A program made the translations under genes and the position numbers. Below the pieces are notes generated by a model that saw only the letters and a list, made by a program, of their open reading frames with translations, did not search any database and had not been told where the DNA came from. DNA of 64,000 nt, from NCBI RefSeq assembly GCF_025403485.1, contig NZ_CP099966.1, positions 2,232,001 to 2,296,000 of the forward strand. Direction: 5' to 3'. The DNA comes from Chryseobacterium paludis. GTDB taxonomy: Bacteria; Bacteroidota; Bacteroidia; Flavobacteriales; Weeksellaceae. Below, piece by piece: positions 1-8,986 of this stretch (position 1 is the first letter of the stretch; every line of letters begins with the position of its first letter).

Positions 1-1089
1 ATAAATATTGGCAATGTTCTTCCTTTCGGCTTCTGAATTTTCTTTATATAGTTCAATGAATTTGTTATTATAAAATTCTACTGAATCTCTTTTCCCTTCC
101 TTTAAATAAATTTTTGATAAATAATCCTGAGCAAATATATAGTCCGTATTTACCAAAGAATCTTTTTCCATTAAATGAGACATTTCGAGAAAATCACGCT
201 TCGATTTTGAATAATCTTTTGATTCGTAAAAATTTACTCCCAAATTGTATTTAAGATTTAGAATTTCATCTTTAAATTTTAAATCCTTGTAAATATCTAA
301 GCTTATTAGGTAATATTTCGTTGCTTCGATAAAATTCTTTTTTTTGTTATTAAGCGTTCCCAGCTTTAAATAGGTTACAGCTAATAATTTTTTATCTTTC
401 GTTGAATGCAGAAGCTGATTAAAATTCTGTAAAGCACTGTCTGCATACTTTCTATTCTTTTCAGGATCTGATATATATTTATCAGAATATAAATGTCCTA
501 AATTCGAAAACACAGTATTATAGATAATCTCGAAATTTTCTTTTTCATAGAGCTCTCTATTCTTTTTTAAAAGCTCAAGGACTTCATGGGTTTCTATAAT
601 AGCGTCATCAGTTTGTCCGATATTAAGTTTTACAAATGCAATATTTCCTTTGATTTTTATGTGCTGCTTAATATCATTATTCTTTAGAGCAAAAAAATCT
701 GCTTTTATAAATTTCTTCAACGCATCATTCGGAACATGGTTGGCCATATCTGTATTTCCCAAGATATTGTATACTTGGGATAAGCTCGAGTAATTTTCCT
801 CTTCCTCAGGGATTTTCTTTAAATAACTATTAATTTTTGAAAGATAATTTTGGGAATCTTCTTCTTTTCCAGTAATAGTCAGCAAGTACCTTTTCGCAGA
901 ATAGGCGAATGCCAGATCAACCTCTTTTTTTGAAGAAAAAATTTTATCTACAGAAATTAATGCACTATCAATTCCTATTTTTTGGTAAATGAAGAATTTA
1001 TCTTTGTAAGACTGTATATCTTTTTGATTCTGTGGAAACACAGAAGAAAATATCATTAAAAATATTAAGATAGTAATTCTTTTCCCCAT
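1..1089 (-). CDS. TPR-repeat sensor/regulator, C-terminus outside window (partial)
   Basis: The gene runs off the left edge. From the ATG at 1087-1089, 363 codons are open to base 1 with no stop. The protein opens with a short signal peptide (MGKRITILIFLMIFSS...). The rest is helical and rich in Lys, Glu, Tyr and Leu, with TPR-like repeats such as YLKLGTLNNKKKNF and YNLGVNFYESKDYSKSK. In Flavobacteriia, exported TPR domains of this kind usually precede a membrane helix and then either a histidine kinase or an AraC-type DNA-binding domain. That part would lie left of the window, so the output domain is unknown. The similar protein at 1900-3894 shows the kinase version of this layout. Confidence 0.8.
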   Translation of the reverse strand, partial: MGKRITILIFLMIFSSVFPQNQKDIQSYKDKFFIYQKIGIDSALISVDKIFSSKKEVDLAFAYSAKRYLLTITGKEEDSQNYLSKINSYLKKIPEEEENYSSLSQVYNILGNTDMANHVPNDALKKFIKADFFALKNNDIKQHIKIKGNIAFVKLNIGQTDDAIIETHEVLELLKKNRELYEKENFEIIYNTVFSNLGHLYSDKYISDPEKNRKYADSALQNFNQLLHSTKDKKLLAVTYLKLGTLNNKKKNFIEATKYYLISLDIYKDLKFKDEILNLKYNLGVNFYESKDYSKSKRDFLEMSHLMEKDSLVNTDYIFAQDYLSKIYLKEGKRDSVEFYNNKFIELYKENSEAERKNIANIY

Positions 1090-1215
1090 TTATTTTCTAA
1101 CTAAAATTGGTATTCTAATATACTTAATTTTATTCTTTAATTTCAAAAAAACAACACTTAACGACTTAGGTTTATCGAATTAAATATAATTTTTATCCTA
1201 TGGAGTCACAAAAAT

Positions 1216-1245
1216 AAAAGCCAAGAGACTTCCCTCATGGCTTTA
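1216..1245 (-). terminator. intrinsic terminator after the 1270-1692 lipoprotein gene
   Basis: On the minus strand AAAGCCA and TGGCTTT pair, extended by GAG/CTC around a short loop, and are followed by a T-rich run (TTTTATTTTTG). It lies 25 bases past the stop of the lipoprotein gene. Confidence 0.7.
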
Positions 1246-1269
1246 TTGCTAAATAAAATATAGGTATGA

Positions 1270-1692
1270 TTAGAAACTGTAACTAACTGTTGCGGAAAGG
1301 GTGGTTCCACTTCCAGTTGCTTCTTTTTTTAATTCACCATCTACATAAACCTGCACTTTTACAGTAGAAGATGCATTGACACCCGTACCAACTACTCCAC
1401 CGTTTACCATAACAGCTCCTGCAGGAGCAGTAAATTCAGGACTGGTCCAGCTGGTTCCACTAAGTCCGGTTACTTGTGTATTATTAGCATCGTATCCGTA
1501 GGCTGCATTTGCTATACTACTTCCTGGAGACACTTGTGCTTTAAAAACCACCTTATGACTTTTTCCAGAGCCACCTCCTCCGTTATTATCGTCATCATCA
1601 TTACTGCATGATGATATAAATCCTAAGAGCACTGTAGCCACCATTGCAATAATTGCTCTTTTCAATCCATTGTTTAACCACATTTTTTTCAT
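1270..1692 (-). CDS. small lipoprotein, MmpS-like beta-sandwich type (paralogue of 4573-5007)
   Basis: 140 residues. A basic start and hydrophobic stretch end in a lipobox (GFISSC), so Cys29 should be lipidated. It is followed by an Asp/Asn/Gly-rich linker (SNDDDDNNGGGGSG). The remainder is beta-rich, with an SWTSPEF motif, a VKVQVYVDGEL strand pair and a terminal aromatic residue. The 4573-5007 protein shares the WTSxEF motif and the V-x-V-x-[IV]-DGE segment, so the two are paralogues. The strand order loosely resembles MmpS-type accessory domains; that link is inference. The pair flanks a two-component system, which suggests a common regulon or envelope process. Function unknown. Confidence 0.75.
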   Translation of the reverse strand: MKKMWLNNGLKRAIIAMVATVLLGFISSCSNDDDDNNGGGGSGKSHKVVFKAQVSPGSSIANAAYGYDANNTQVTGLSGTSWTSPEFTAPAGAVMVNGGVVGTGVNASSTVKVQVYVDGELKKEATGSGTTLSATVSYSF

Positions 1693-1899
1693 AAGTCTTT
1701 GTTTAAATTTTTTACAATTGTTTAATTCTATGATGAGTTGTTTGACACCTACAAAACTATTCTAGTATAAAGTCACTATCAATCCTTAAAAAACAGTAAT
1801 TATTTCTCCTTAATCTTAGGTATTTTTAGTCCTAAAAATTTTAACTAAATTGTAAGTCTTATAATAAAAAATACTGATTCATTTCCAAAATCAATAAAA

Positions 1900-3894
1900 T
1901 TGAAAAGATTAACGCTTATACTTGGGATTTTACTTTCTTTTAAGGCCCAATCTCAACAGATTGTTCCTCTTAACGAAAAGTCTTATTTAGACAGTTTGCA
2001 AAATGTTATGAAAAATGGCAGTAACAATCAGTCAAAGGCAGTTGCTTCTTTCATGCTATCCAATTATTATCGAAATGCAGATACTGTTCTCAGTAAAAAA
2101 CAACTTGAGACAGGACGAATATTAGGAAAATCTAGTTATTTTACGTCTGCTCAATATTTTTATTATGAAGGGCAGTATTATGCAGACCGAAATAAAGAAA
2201 AAGCATCTGCATCTTATTTAAAAGCTGTGAAACTATTATCTAAATTTAAAACCCAGGAATCTGATCTCTTCCAATCCTGGTGTTGGTTTGGTTATGGAAT
2301 AGCCCAGAAAAACAAAGAAGGTTACCCATTTCTAATTAAGATTATGCTTGAAAAAAGCATCCCACTGATAGAAAAGTATGGTAACAGTAAAAATTTAGGA
2401 TTTGAATATACACAGTTAGCTTTAATGCTTACCTATAATGCTGAATTTGAAAAGGCTCAAAATTATAATAACAAAGCCATTGAAATTCTTGAAAAAAGGG
2501 CACCCAATTCTTCGGAATTATTTTTCGCTTATCTAAATACGGCCAGCAATTTTTTTTATCAGGCAAAAGGAGACATCGGTAAGTCTTTTCTGGATAAGGC
2601 TGAAAATCTCATTCAACCTTATCCTGAATCTTCGTCAAATTCATTTTACTTTTATGATAAAGCTTTATACTTTATTACGAAACAAAAACATGAAGAAACC
2701 CTATCTGCAATTGAAAAAGGACTTTATTATACTAAAAAATTTAAACAGAATTTGCTTACTCAGATGTTTTATCTTAATAAGTATGACATTTTGAAAAGAC
2801 AAAAAAAATATACTGAAGCCAGAGATTTATTAAAAAGTATTCTAACAGAAAGAACTCTTGTTATAGATGCCAATAATAGAAAAATGATCTATCTCCAATT
2901 ATCTAGTATCAATGAAGAAATGGGAAATACCAAAGAAGCTTTGATTTGGCAGAGAAATCATTCAAAGTTGAGTGACAGCTTAAATTCAGCAAATATAAAA
3001 CTGGAAATAAATAAGTTAGAAACAAAATATAATACAGCTGAAAAAGAAAGAAGTATTGCCAATCTTAATGCTGAAAAAAAACAAAAAGAACTGGAGGTAA
3101 GTAAAAAAAATTCTTATTTATGGGCACTAAGTCTGGTTTTGATCCTGTTTATAAGTCTTGCCATTTTCTTGTTTATACTCTATGGAAATAACAGAAAGTT
3201 ATCTGAACAAAAGGAGATCAATCTGCAGCAAAAATTAAATGATATTAAGCAAAAGGAGGAGTTGATTCTTACCAAAGCCATCCTTGAAGGTGAGGAAAGA
3301 GAAAGGGAACGTATTGCAAGAGATCTCCATGACGGGCTTGGAGGAATGTTAGCAGGTGTAAAAATTAATTTTTCGACGTGGGCTTCCGAACATTTAAATA
3401 ATGAGAAACATGAAGAATTTTTCAAAATTTTGAGTCAGCTGGATAGGTCGGTCAGTGAACTGAGACATATAGCCCGGAATTTAATGCCCGAATCATTATT
3501 AAATTTTGGTTTGGAAACAGCACTTCATGACCTGTGCCAGTTTTATATAAGAAAAGATCTGGAAATAGATTTCCAACCTATCAATATTCATAAAGATCTG
3601 TTACTATCAACACAGCTCACTATTTATAGGATTGTACAGGAATTGCTGGCCAATGCAGTTAAGCATTCCGGCGCTACGAATATACTATTACAATGCTCTC
3701 ACTCGCAAGATCACTTCTTCATCACTATTGAAGACAATGGAAGAGGATTTAAAAAAGATACTACAGACCCTTCCAAAAGTATGGGAATTTTAAATCTTAA
3801 AAACAGGGTAGATTATCTGCAGGGAAAAATGGAAATCAACTCAGATACGGAGGGAACAACCATTAATATAGAACTCAACACCTATGAAATCTGA
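1900..3894 (+). CDS. TPR-containing sensor histidine kinase (HisKA_3 family)
   Basis: 664 residues. Order: signal peptide (about 1-19), TPR-like helical repeats (about 20-370), coiled coil, one membrane helix (about 405-430), HisKA_3 dimerisation domain, HATPase_c. The phospho-acceptor is His477 in RIARDLHDGLGG. The N box is in IVQELLANAVKHSG and the G box in EDNGRGF. The start is a TTG; the next in-frame ATG would remove the signal peptide. The periplasmic TPR region probably senses an envelope or protein-protein cue. The gene overlaps its response regulator by 11 bases, so the pair is co-translated. This NarL/LuxR-partnered kinase type is common in Flavobacteriia; the signal is unknown. Confidence 0.9.
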   Translation: MKRLTLILGILLSFKAQSQQIVPLNEKSYLDSLQNVMKNGSNNQSKAVASFMLSNYYRNADTVLSKKQLETGRILGKSSYFTSAQYFYYEGQYYADRNKEKASASYLKAVKLLSKFKTQESDLFQSWCWFGYGIAQKNKEGYPFLIKIMLEKSIPLIEKYGNSKNLGFEYTQLALMLTYNAEFEKAQNYNNKAIEILEKRAPNSSELFFAYLNTASNFFYQAKGDIGKSFLDKAENLIQPYPESSSNSFYFYDKALYFITKQKHEETLSAIEKGLYYTKKFKQNLLTQMFYLNKYDILKRQKKYTEARDLLKSILTERTLVIDANNRKMIYLQLSSINEEMGNTKEALIWQRNHSKLSDSLNSANIKLEINKLETKYNTAEKERSIANLNAEKKQKELEVSKKNSYLWALSLVLILFISLAIFLFILYGNNRKLSEQKEINLQQKLNDIKQKEELILTKAILEGEERERERIARDLHDGLGGMLAGVKINFSTWASEHLNNEKHEEFFKILSQLDRSVSELRHIARNLMPESLLNFGLETALHDLCQFYIRKDLEIDFQPINIHKDLLLSTQLTIYRIVQELLANAVKHSGATNILLQCSHSQDHFFITIEDNGRGFKKDTTDPSKSMGILNLKNRVDYLQGKMEINSDTEGTTINIELNTYEI

Positions 3895-4519
3895 TACCAT
3901 AAATATCGTCATTGTGGACGACCATCCTATTGTTATTGAAGGATTAAAAATGATGCTAAAAAATGAGCCTCTGCTATCTATTTCCAGGAGTTTTACATCA
4001 GGAAATGAAGCAATAGATTTTATTAAAACCAATGATATTGATATTATTCTTTTGGATATTGCTTTGCCGGATGCCAATGGTATCAATCTTTGTAAAGAGA
4101 TCAAAAAATTATCATCAGATGTTTCTGTAATTATGTTCAGTAACCGATCAGAAAGAAGTATTGTTATGCAATGTGTTCAAAACGGAGCCAGCGGTTATTT
4201 ATTAAAAAACACTTCTATTGATGAATTAGTAACTTGTATTAAAGGAGCACTTTCAGGGGAAATTGTTTTCTGTAATGAGATCAAGCAAATCATTAGCAAA
4301 CCATCTCAAAGTGAATTGACAGTTCCCAGATTGACAAAACGTGAAAAACAAATTTTAAAATTAGTAGCCCAGGGGAAAACCAGTAGTATGATCGCTGATG
4401 AATTGTTTTTAAGTCCTCTAACTGTTGATACCCATCGGAAAAATCTACTTCAAAAATTTCATGCTAAAAACTCAACGGAACTTATCAGTCTTGCTTTGCA
4501 ACAAAATATGATTGAATAA
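3884..4519 (+). CDS. NarL/FixJ-type response regulator
   Basis: 211 residues. The N-terminal receiver domain has the acidic pair Asp12-Asp13, phospho-acceptor Asp58 (IILLDIALP) and the conserved Lys in GYLLKNT. The C-terminal LuxR-type helix-turn-helix (about 147-208) carries LTKREKQILKLVAQGKTS and LSPLTVDTHRKNLLQKF. It should be phosphorylated by the overlapping kinase and then bind DNA as a dimer. The flanking paralogous lipoprotein genes are obvious candidate targets, though no operator was identified. Its own ATG starts inside the kinase gene, 11 bases before the kinase stop. Confidence 0.93.
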   Translation: MKSDTINIVIVDDHPIVIEGLKMMLKNEPLLSISRSFTSGNEAIDFIKTNDIDIILLDIALPDANGINLCKEIKKLSSDVSVIMFSNRSERSIVMQCVQNGASGYLLKNTSIDELVTCIKGALSGEIVFCNEIKQIISKPSQSELTVPRLTKREKQILKLVAQGKTSSMIADELFLSPLTVDTHRKNLLQKFHAKNSTELISLALQQNMIE

Positions 4520-4524
4520 AACAA

Positions 4525-4550
4525 GAAAACCGCTTATAAAAGCGGTTTTC
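4525..4550 (+). terminator. hairpin terminator between convergent genes
   Basis: GAAAACCGCT-TATAAA-AGCGGTTTTC is a near-perfect inverted repeat directly after the response regulator stop. It is symmetrical enough to also stop transcription arriving from the convergent lipoprotein gene at 4573-5007. Confidence 0.8.
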
Positions 4551-4572
4551 TTTATCTGTAAAATCTGATTTT

Positions 4573-5007
4573 TTATAATTCTAAGAAACTGTGAAATACA
4601 GCTACATCTAAATCTCCTTTACCAGTAACGGTCTTAGTTTCTGTAACCTCTCCATCGATCCAGATTGTAACAGTCAGTGTAGAATCGTCATTTGGCATTG
4701 TTGCATTGGCCGAAAGATTTAACTGAGCCTGACTAGAGTTAACAAAAAACTCTCCACTCGTCCAAGGTAAAGTAATAGGAGTTAACACTGTATTATACAT
4801 TGTGGTAGAAGTAGTTCCCACCTGTGTAACTATAGTTTTTGAAATGACACCTGTACTACCTTTTACCTCAAACTGTACAATATGGTCCTTAAATTCTTCA
4901 TCGTCATCATCTTTCTTACAAGAGTTAAGAACTGAAATTGCCGAAAATAATACGATAAATAAGAAAGAAAGTTTAAATAAACTTTTTGATTTGTAAAATT
5001 GCTTCAT
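4573..5007 (-). CDS. small lipoprotein, paralogue of 1270-1692
   Basis: I place the start at the ATG at 5005-5007, giving MKQFYKSKSLFKLSF..., because it yields a clean lipoprotein signal ending in SVLNSC. The longer reading from 5085 adds 26 residues with no signal-peptide character. After the Cys comes an Asp/Glu-rich tether (KKDDDDEEF). A beta-rich domain follows with PWTSGEF and a terminal pair of strands (TVTIWIDGEVTE). These match WTSPEF and VQVYVDGELKK in the 1270-1692 protein. Predicted to be anchored to a membrane by lipid. Function unknown; its position beside the kinase/regulator pair suggests it belongs to the same response. Confidence 0.75.
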   Translation of the reverse strand: MKQFYKSKSLFKLSFLFIVLFSAISVLNSCKKDDDDEEFKDHIVQFEVKGSTGVISKTIVTQVGTTSTTMYNTVLTPITLPWTSGEFFVNSSQAQLNLSANATMPNDDSTLTVTIWIDGEVTETKTVTGKGDLDVAVFHSFLEL

Positions 5008-5219
5008 TTCTCCAAATAGATTTTTTAATGTTTCAAATATAGGTTTTTTATCAATATAAAAATAACTTTTATGAAAAATTTCCAATAAAGATTTCCAAAC
5101 AATATCAAATCGACAAAAGGATAATTACTTCCAAATTTCATCTATTGTCGCCATATTACAGTTATTACTAAAGCTGTAAATATTCGATACCTAAAGATTT
5201 AGGAAATTGATTTATTAAT

Positions 5220-5227
5220 TATCTTTG
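5220..5227 (+). promoter_or_regulatory. -7 promoter element very close to the start codon
   Basis: TATCTTTG matches the Bacteroidota -7 consensus TAnnTTTG. It ends only four bases before the ATG at 5232, so the transcript would begin at or next to the start codon. No convincing -33 TTTG lies 19-20 bases upstream. Confidence 0.5.
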
Positions 5228-5231
5228 CACT

Positions 5232-5870
5232 ATGAATTTAGATTATTTAGTAAGAGAACCCGAAAATATTACATCCAGTACTCCCATACTTTTTATGCTT
5301 CATGGTTATGGAAGTAATGAACAAGACCTTTTCAGTTTTAGAGAAACACTTCCCAATGATTGGCTTCTTGTAAGCTTCAGGGCTCCAAAGGATACTCAGT
5401 TTGAGGGCTATTCATGGTATGATATTGATTTTAATAATCCCGAGAATTTTATAGATACGGATCAGGCAAAAGAATCATTGAACAATGTTTTAGAAAATAT
5501 TTTAAAAATAATCAATCATTACGGATTAACGGAAAGTAAAACGCATTTATGTGGATTTAGTCAAGGGGGGATTTTATGTTATGCTTTGGCATTAAAACAT
5601 CCAGATCTTTTCAATTATGTAGCCTGTTTAAGCAGTTATCCGGAGGAAAAGATATTAGGTGATATCGTTAAAGATAAAAAGAAACTGGAAAAACTCAGAT
5701 TTTTTGTATCCCATGGAACTGATGATGCTGTTATCCCATTAGAATGGGGACGAAAAGCCGCAGATCTATTATACGATTTAGGATGTTATTTTACTTTTAG
5801 AGAGTATATGAGTGGCCACGGGGTAAATCAAAAAAATTATATGGATCTTATGGATTTCTTTTCTAAATAA
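5232..5870 (+). CDS. carboxylesterase/phospholipase-type alpha/beta hydrolase
   Basis: 212 residues, the usual size for the Abhydrolase_2 (YpfH/carboxylesterase) family. Visible motifs are LHGYGSNEQDL (oxyanion loop), the nucleophile elbow GFSQGG, the acid region HGTDDAVIP and the catalytic His in SGHGV. No signal peptide, so probably cytoplasmic. It likely hydrolyses short- to medium-chain esters or lysophospholipids; the substrate cannot be read from sequence. The -7 promoter box four bases before the ATG suggests a leaderless or nearly leaderless mRNA. Confidence 0.88.
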   Translation: MNLDYLVREPENITSSTPILFMLHGYGSNEQDLFSFRETLPNDWLLVSFRAPKDTQFEGYSWYDIDFNNPENFIDTDQAKESLNNVLENILKIINHYGLTESKTHLCGFSQGGILCYALALKHPDLFNYVACLSSYPEEKILGDIVKDKKKLEKLRFFVSHGTDDAVIPLEWGRKAADLLYDLGCYFTFREYMSGHGVNQKNYMDLMDFFSK

Positions 5871-5916
5871 TTTACGAAAAACTAAACAATTACATTAATT
5901 CATTGTAAAATACATA

Positions 5917-5945
5917 AACATTCTCAAATTTGAGAATGTTTTTTA
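5917..5945 (+). terminator. intrinsic terminator after the carboxylesterase gene
   Basis: AACATTCTCA-AATT-TGAGAATGTT is a perfect stem followed directly by TTTTATTT. Confidence 0.85.
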
Positions 5946-5979
5946 TTTCAACTCCCAATAAATTGACTATATTCAGTAA

Positions 5980-7305
5980 ATGAAATTTAGGCATTTTATA
6001 TGGATTTTATTTATAAGCATTTTCGTAAATGCTCAAAACTCGTTTGAAATTAAAGATGCTAAAAAAGTCGTTATTCCTTTTAAATTAATTAATAACCTGA
6101 TTTTTATTCCGGTTAATATCAATGGGGCCGAGCTCACCTTTTTACTGGATACTGGTGTTGCTGAAACTTCAATTTTCAGCCTTGAAAATAAAGAGGTAAA
6201 GCTTACAAGCTTGGAGAAAATTAAGTTTTCAGGATTAGGAGGAAACGCAAGTATAGATGGATTCCGCTCTGACAATAACATTGGTAAAATAGGAAAAAAT
6301 TACATCAACAATTCTTTAAGTTTGTTTATCATTGTTAATCAGGACTTCAATATTTCTTCTCATGTCGGAATTCCTGTTAATGGAATTATCGGCTATCATT
6401 TTTTTAAAGACCATCCTATATCAATAGATTATATTTCTAAAAAGATCACTATTTATAATGATATGGATTTATTCAGAAAAAAAGTAAAGAAATTTGATGA
6501 GTTCTCCATATCCATTGAAAAGAGTAAACCCTATATGGAGGCAGATGTAGAGATGACTACCGAAAAGAAAAGCTCAAAGTTGCTTATAGATTTAGGAAAC
6601 AGCGATCCTATATGGCTTTTCCCTACCCTTATTAAGAACTTTGTTTACAATCGTCCTAATATTGATGACTTTTTGGGTCGGGGTTTTAATGGTGATGTAT
6701 ATGGGAAAAGAAGCCGTATTCATAATTTTTATCTTGGCAATTTTAAATTTGAGAAACCACTTACTGCCATGCCAGATGAGTATTCTATTCAGCATGTAAA
6801 CCTCGTCGAAAATAGAAGAGGCTCTATTGGTGGAGAGATTATGCGTCGTTTTACTGTAGTTTTTGATTATCCCAATCAAAAGTTGTATCTGCGAAAAAAC
6901 AAAAATTATGATGATCCTTTTCATTTCAATATGAGTGGCCTGGATTTCCAGCAGGATGGACTACAATGGGAAAATGATTCATTTGCACTTGAAACCAAAA
7001 ATGCAAATAATGCTAGCAATGGAATAGAAGTAATCAACAATAATTTACAATATAAATTTGTTTTAAAGCCTTTATTTTCTATTGCCGGCGTTCGAAAAGA
7101 TTCTCCGGCAGACAAAGCTGGCTTTAAAAAAGATGACAAGGTTATCACAATTAATGGTAGAAAAACTTTAGATATGACTTTAGAACATATTATGGAGTTA
7201 ATGAAGTCTGATGAAGGAAAAACGATTACAATGCTGATAAAAAGAAAAGGCCAGGAACTTACCTTAAGCTTTACACTGGAAGACCCAATCCCCTATCAAG
7301 AATAA
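5980..7305 (+). CDS. exported retropepsin-like aspartyl protease with C-terminal PDZ domain
   Basis: 441 residues. A signal peptide (MKFRHFIWILFISIFVNAQ) is followed by two aspartyl-protease-like halves. The first has the catalytic-type FLLDTGVAETS; the second has LIDLGNSDPIW, where the usual DTG is changed to DLG. A PDZ domain occupies about 360-435 (AGVRKDSPADKAGFKKDDKV). Aspartyl protease-PDZ fusions are common exported proteins in Bacteroidota. Whether the DLG half is catalytically competent is uncertain. The stop is one base before the next gene's ATG, so the two are co-transcribed. Confidence 0.85.
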   Translation: MKFRHFIWILFISIFVNAQNSFEIKDAKKVVIPFKLINNLIFIPVNINGAELTFLLDTGVAETSIFSLENKEVKLTSLEKIKFSGLGGNASIDGFRSDNNIGKIGKNYINNSLSLFIIVNQDFNISSHVGIPVNGIIGYHFFKDHPISIDYISKKITIYNDMDLFRKKVKKFDEFSISIEKSKPYMEADVEMTTEKKSSKLLIDLGNSDPIWLFPTLIKNFVYNRPNIDDFLGRGFNGDVYGKRSRIHNFYLGNFKFEKPLTAMPDEYSIQHVNLVENRRGSIGGEIMRRFTVVFDYPNQKLYLRKNKNYDDPFHFNMSGLDFQQDGLQWENDSFALETKNANNASNGIEVINNNLQYKFVLKPLFSIAGVRKDSPADKAGFKKDDKVITINGRKTLDMTLEHIMELMKSDEGKTITMLIKRKGQELTLSFTLEDPIPYQE

Positions 7306-7306
7306 T

Positions 7307-7831
7307 ATGAAAACGGAAGAAACCACTTTAGATAAAATAAGAACACGACCGAGATTTAAAATGTTTACTCACCTTACAAAAGAAGAGTACGCTAAAAATC
7401 TGAGTACATATCTTAAAGAACATAAAGATGAATTTTCTGGTAATGTAAATAAGGAAGTCGCTACTATTTGGGTAGAAACAGAATATGATAACTACTGGAA
7501 ACCAAGATTATCCCTACGTACTGAAGAAGAAGATGACGACATCGTTATACGAGGTGTATTTGGTCCTAGTTCAGCAGTATGGACATTCTTTATGTTTCTC
7601 TATTTTTCGTTTTCAATATTATGGATGACTTTTTTCACCATGTATTATGTTGAAAGACAAATTAAAAGTTACGAATTCCCTTGGGCTTTAAATGCTTCAT
7701 TTGCAATGTTAATTTGTATTGCTGCAACCTATGGAGCAGCAAGGTTTGGACAGAGTAAAGCCAAAGAAGAAATGTTAAAGCTCAGAAAATTTGCAGAAGA
7801 ATCTACTTTACAATTTGAAAAGAAAGCTTAA
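7307..7831 (+). CDS. unknown protein with two membrane helices
   Basis: 174 residues. A hydrophilic N-terminal part (about 1-80) precedes two hydrophobic segments (VWTFFMFLYFSFSILWMTFF and a helix near NASFAMLICIAATYGAA). A charged C-terminal tail follows (KAKEEMLKLRKFAEES). The gene starts one base after the retropepsin-PDZ gene, so its product may assist that protease or share its regulation. Its last four bases overlap the convergent L,D-transpeptidase gene. I do not recognise the family. Confidence 0.7.
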   Translation: MKTEETTLDKIRTRPRFKMFTHLTKEEYAKNLSTYLKEHKDEFSGNVNKEVATIWVETEYDNYWKPRLSLRTEEEDDDIVIRGVFGPSSAVWTFFMFLYFSFSILWMTFFTMYYVERQIKSYEFPWALNASFAMLICIAATYGAARFGQSKAKEEMLKLRKFAEESTLQFEKKA

Positions 7832-8862
7832 GGTGCAAGAACTTCTGGTTTTTGTGCAGGTTCCTGAATTTCAACAGCCTTCGCCGCTCTTATAGAATCT
7901 GCCACCTTTTCTCTATTCTCCTGTTCTCTTAAAATCCTTTCAACATTAGGCTCAATAAGCTTATTCATTTCTTCTACAGAAATATTATTGGCATTAGGAT
8001 CCTCCAAGAGATTCCGCCATGGTTTTCTGTGCCCCCATTTATAATCCCCAAAAACCATTACTGCTGTTCCTTTGGCCTTTGTGGTCGCTCCTCCAGGGTT
8101 TAAGATCCATGTATCGGCATAAGAGTATAGCCATTGAGCATCTTTCCTCAATAATCTTAAGCATGAATGCGATGCAGGATATCCGGGTAAATCATATTGG
8201 TGCCATCCTATTCCACCTGAATTAAAGATATTGAAGTTATAAGGTAATTTCCATTCGCTACTTACTGTTGAAATTGATAATTTCTTTTTCCAGTTTGCAA
8301 AAGTTAATCCCCTTGTTGTCTGTGCTGCTTTTTTTCCCATACTTGTAGGACCCCATTTTACAAGGCTCCCATTGGAATACACACCATACGCTTGAATAGG
8401 ATATGAGAAAACAACAAATTTTTTCACATTACTCAATACATCCAATTGCATTGGAAATGGCGAATAGGCCATCAATGTAGTGTCTATTTTAGCCGGAACA
8501 ACCAAGGTATCTGAGTTCCATTTATTTTTAGAGTCTAATCTGTTTAATGCTAAAATAGCATACCGCTCCTTTTCTGTATATTTTTTACTAAATACAGAAT
8601 ATATGGAGTCTCTCATTTTTTTATCTTTCGGAAGTATAAAAGCATTATAGAAACCGGTTTCCTGCATTGCAGGGGGAACAGATTCTTTTTTTACTACAGA
8701 GTCTTTCTTTATAGAATCTGTTTTCGCCATTGGAGACTCGGTATTGGCTGTATCGTTGCCTAAAGTATCATTTATTTTTTCAATTTCTTTTTTACATGAA
8801 ACTAAAAATAATGCCAGTACAAGACTGTATAAAAGAGATTTTTTCACAATTATGTTATTCAT
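7828..8862 (-). CDS. L,D-transpeptidase (YkuD-type) lipoprotein
   Basis: 344 residues. The lipoprotein signal ends in LFLVSC (Cys23), followed by a Lys/Asp/Ser-rich tether. The YkuD catalytic domain spans about 145-275. Its signature is present as GWHQYDLPGYPASHSC, with His232 and nucleophile Cys234. The motif reads SHSC rather than the commoner SHGC, which some Bacteroidota members also show. It probably forms or edits 3-3 peptidoglycan cross-links or attaches proteins to the wall in the periplasm. A charged, Glu-rich tail ends in a Pro/Glu/Val segment. Confidence 0.88.
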   Translation of the reverse strand: MNNIIVKKSLLYSLVLALFLVSCKKEIEKINDTLGNDTANTESPMAKTDSIKKDSVVKKESVPPAMQETGFYNAFILPKDKKMRDSIYSVFSKKYTEKERYAILALNRLDSKNKWNSDTLVVPAKIDTTLMAYSPFPMQLDVLSNVKKFVVFSYPIQAYGVYSNGSLVKWGPTSMGKKAAQTTRGLTFANWKKKLSISTVSSEWKLPYNFNIFNSGGIGWHQYDLPGYPASHSCLRLLRKDAQWLYSYADTWILNPGGATTKAKGTAVMVFGDYKWGHRKPWRNLLEDPNANNISVEEMNKLIEPNVERILREQENREKVADSIRAAKAVEIQEPAQKPEVLAP

Positions 8863-8986
8863 AAAATTTGACGGGTCGCTTAGTTTTTCTAGTCAATACA
8901 AATATCAGACCTAAAAACCGAATAATCATAGTACCAAAGAAAAATATCGTAAAAATACGGAGGAGCAAAAAAAAATTAAAAATCAC

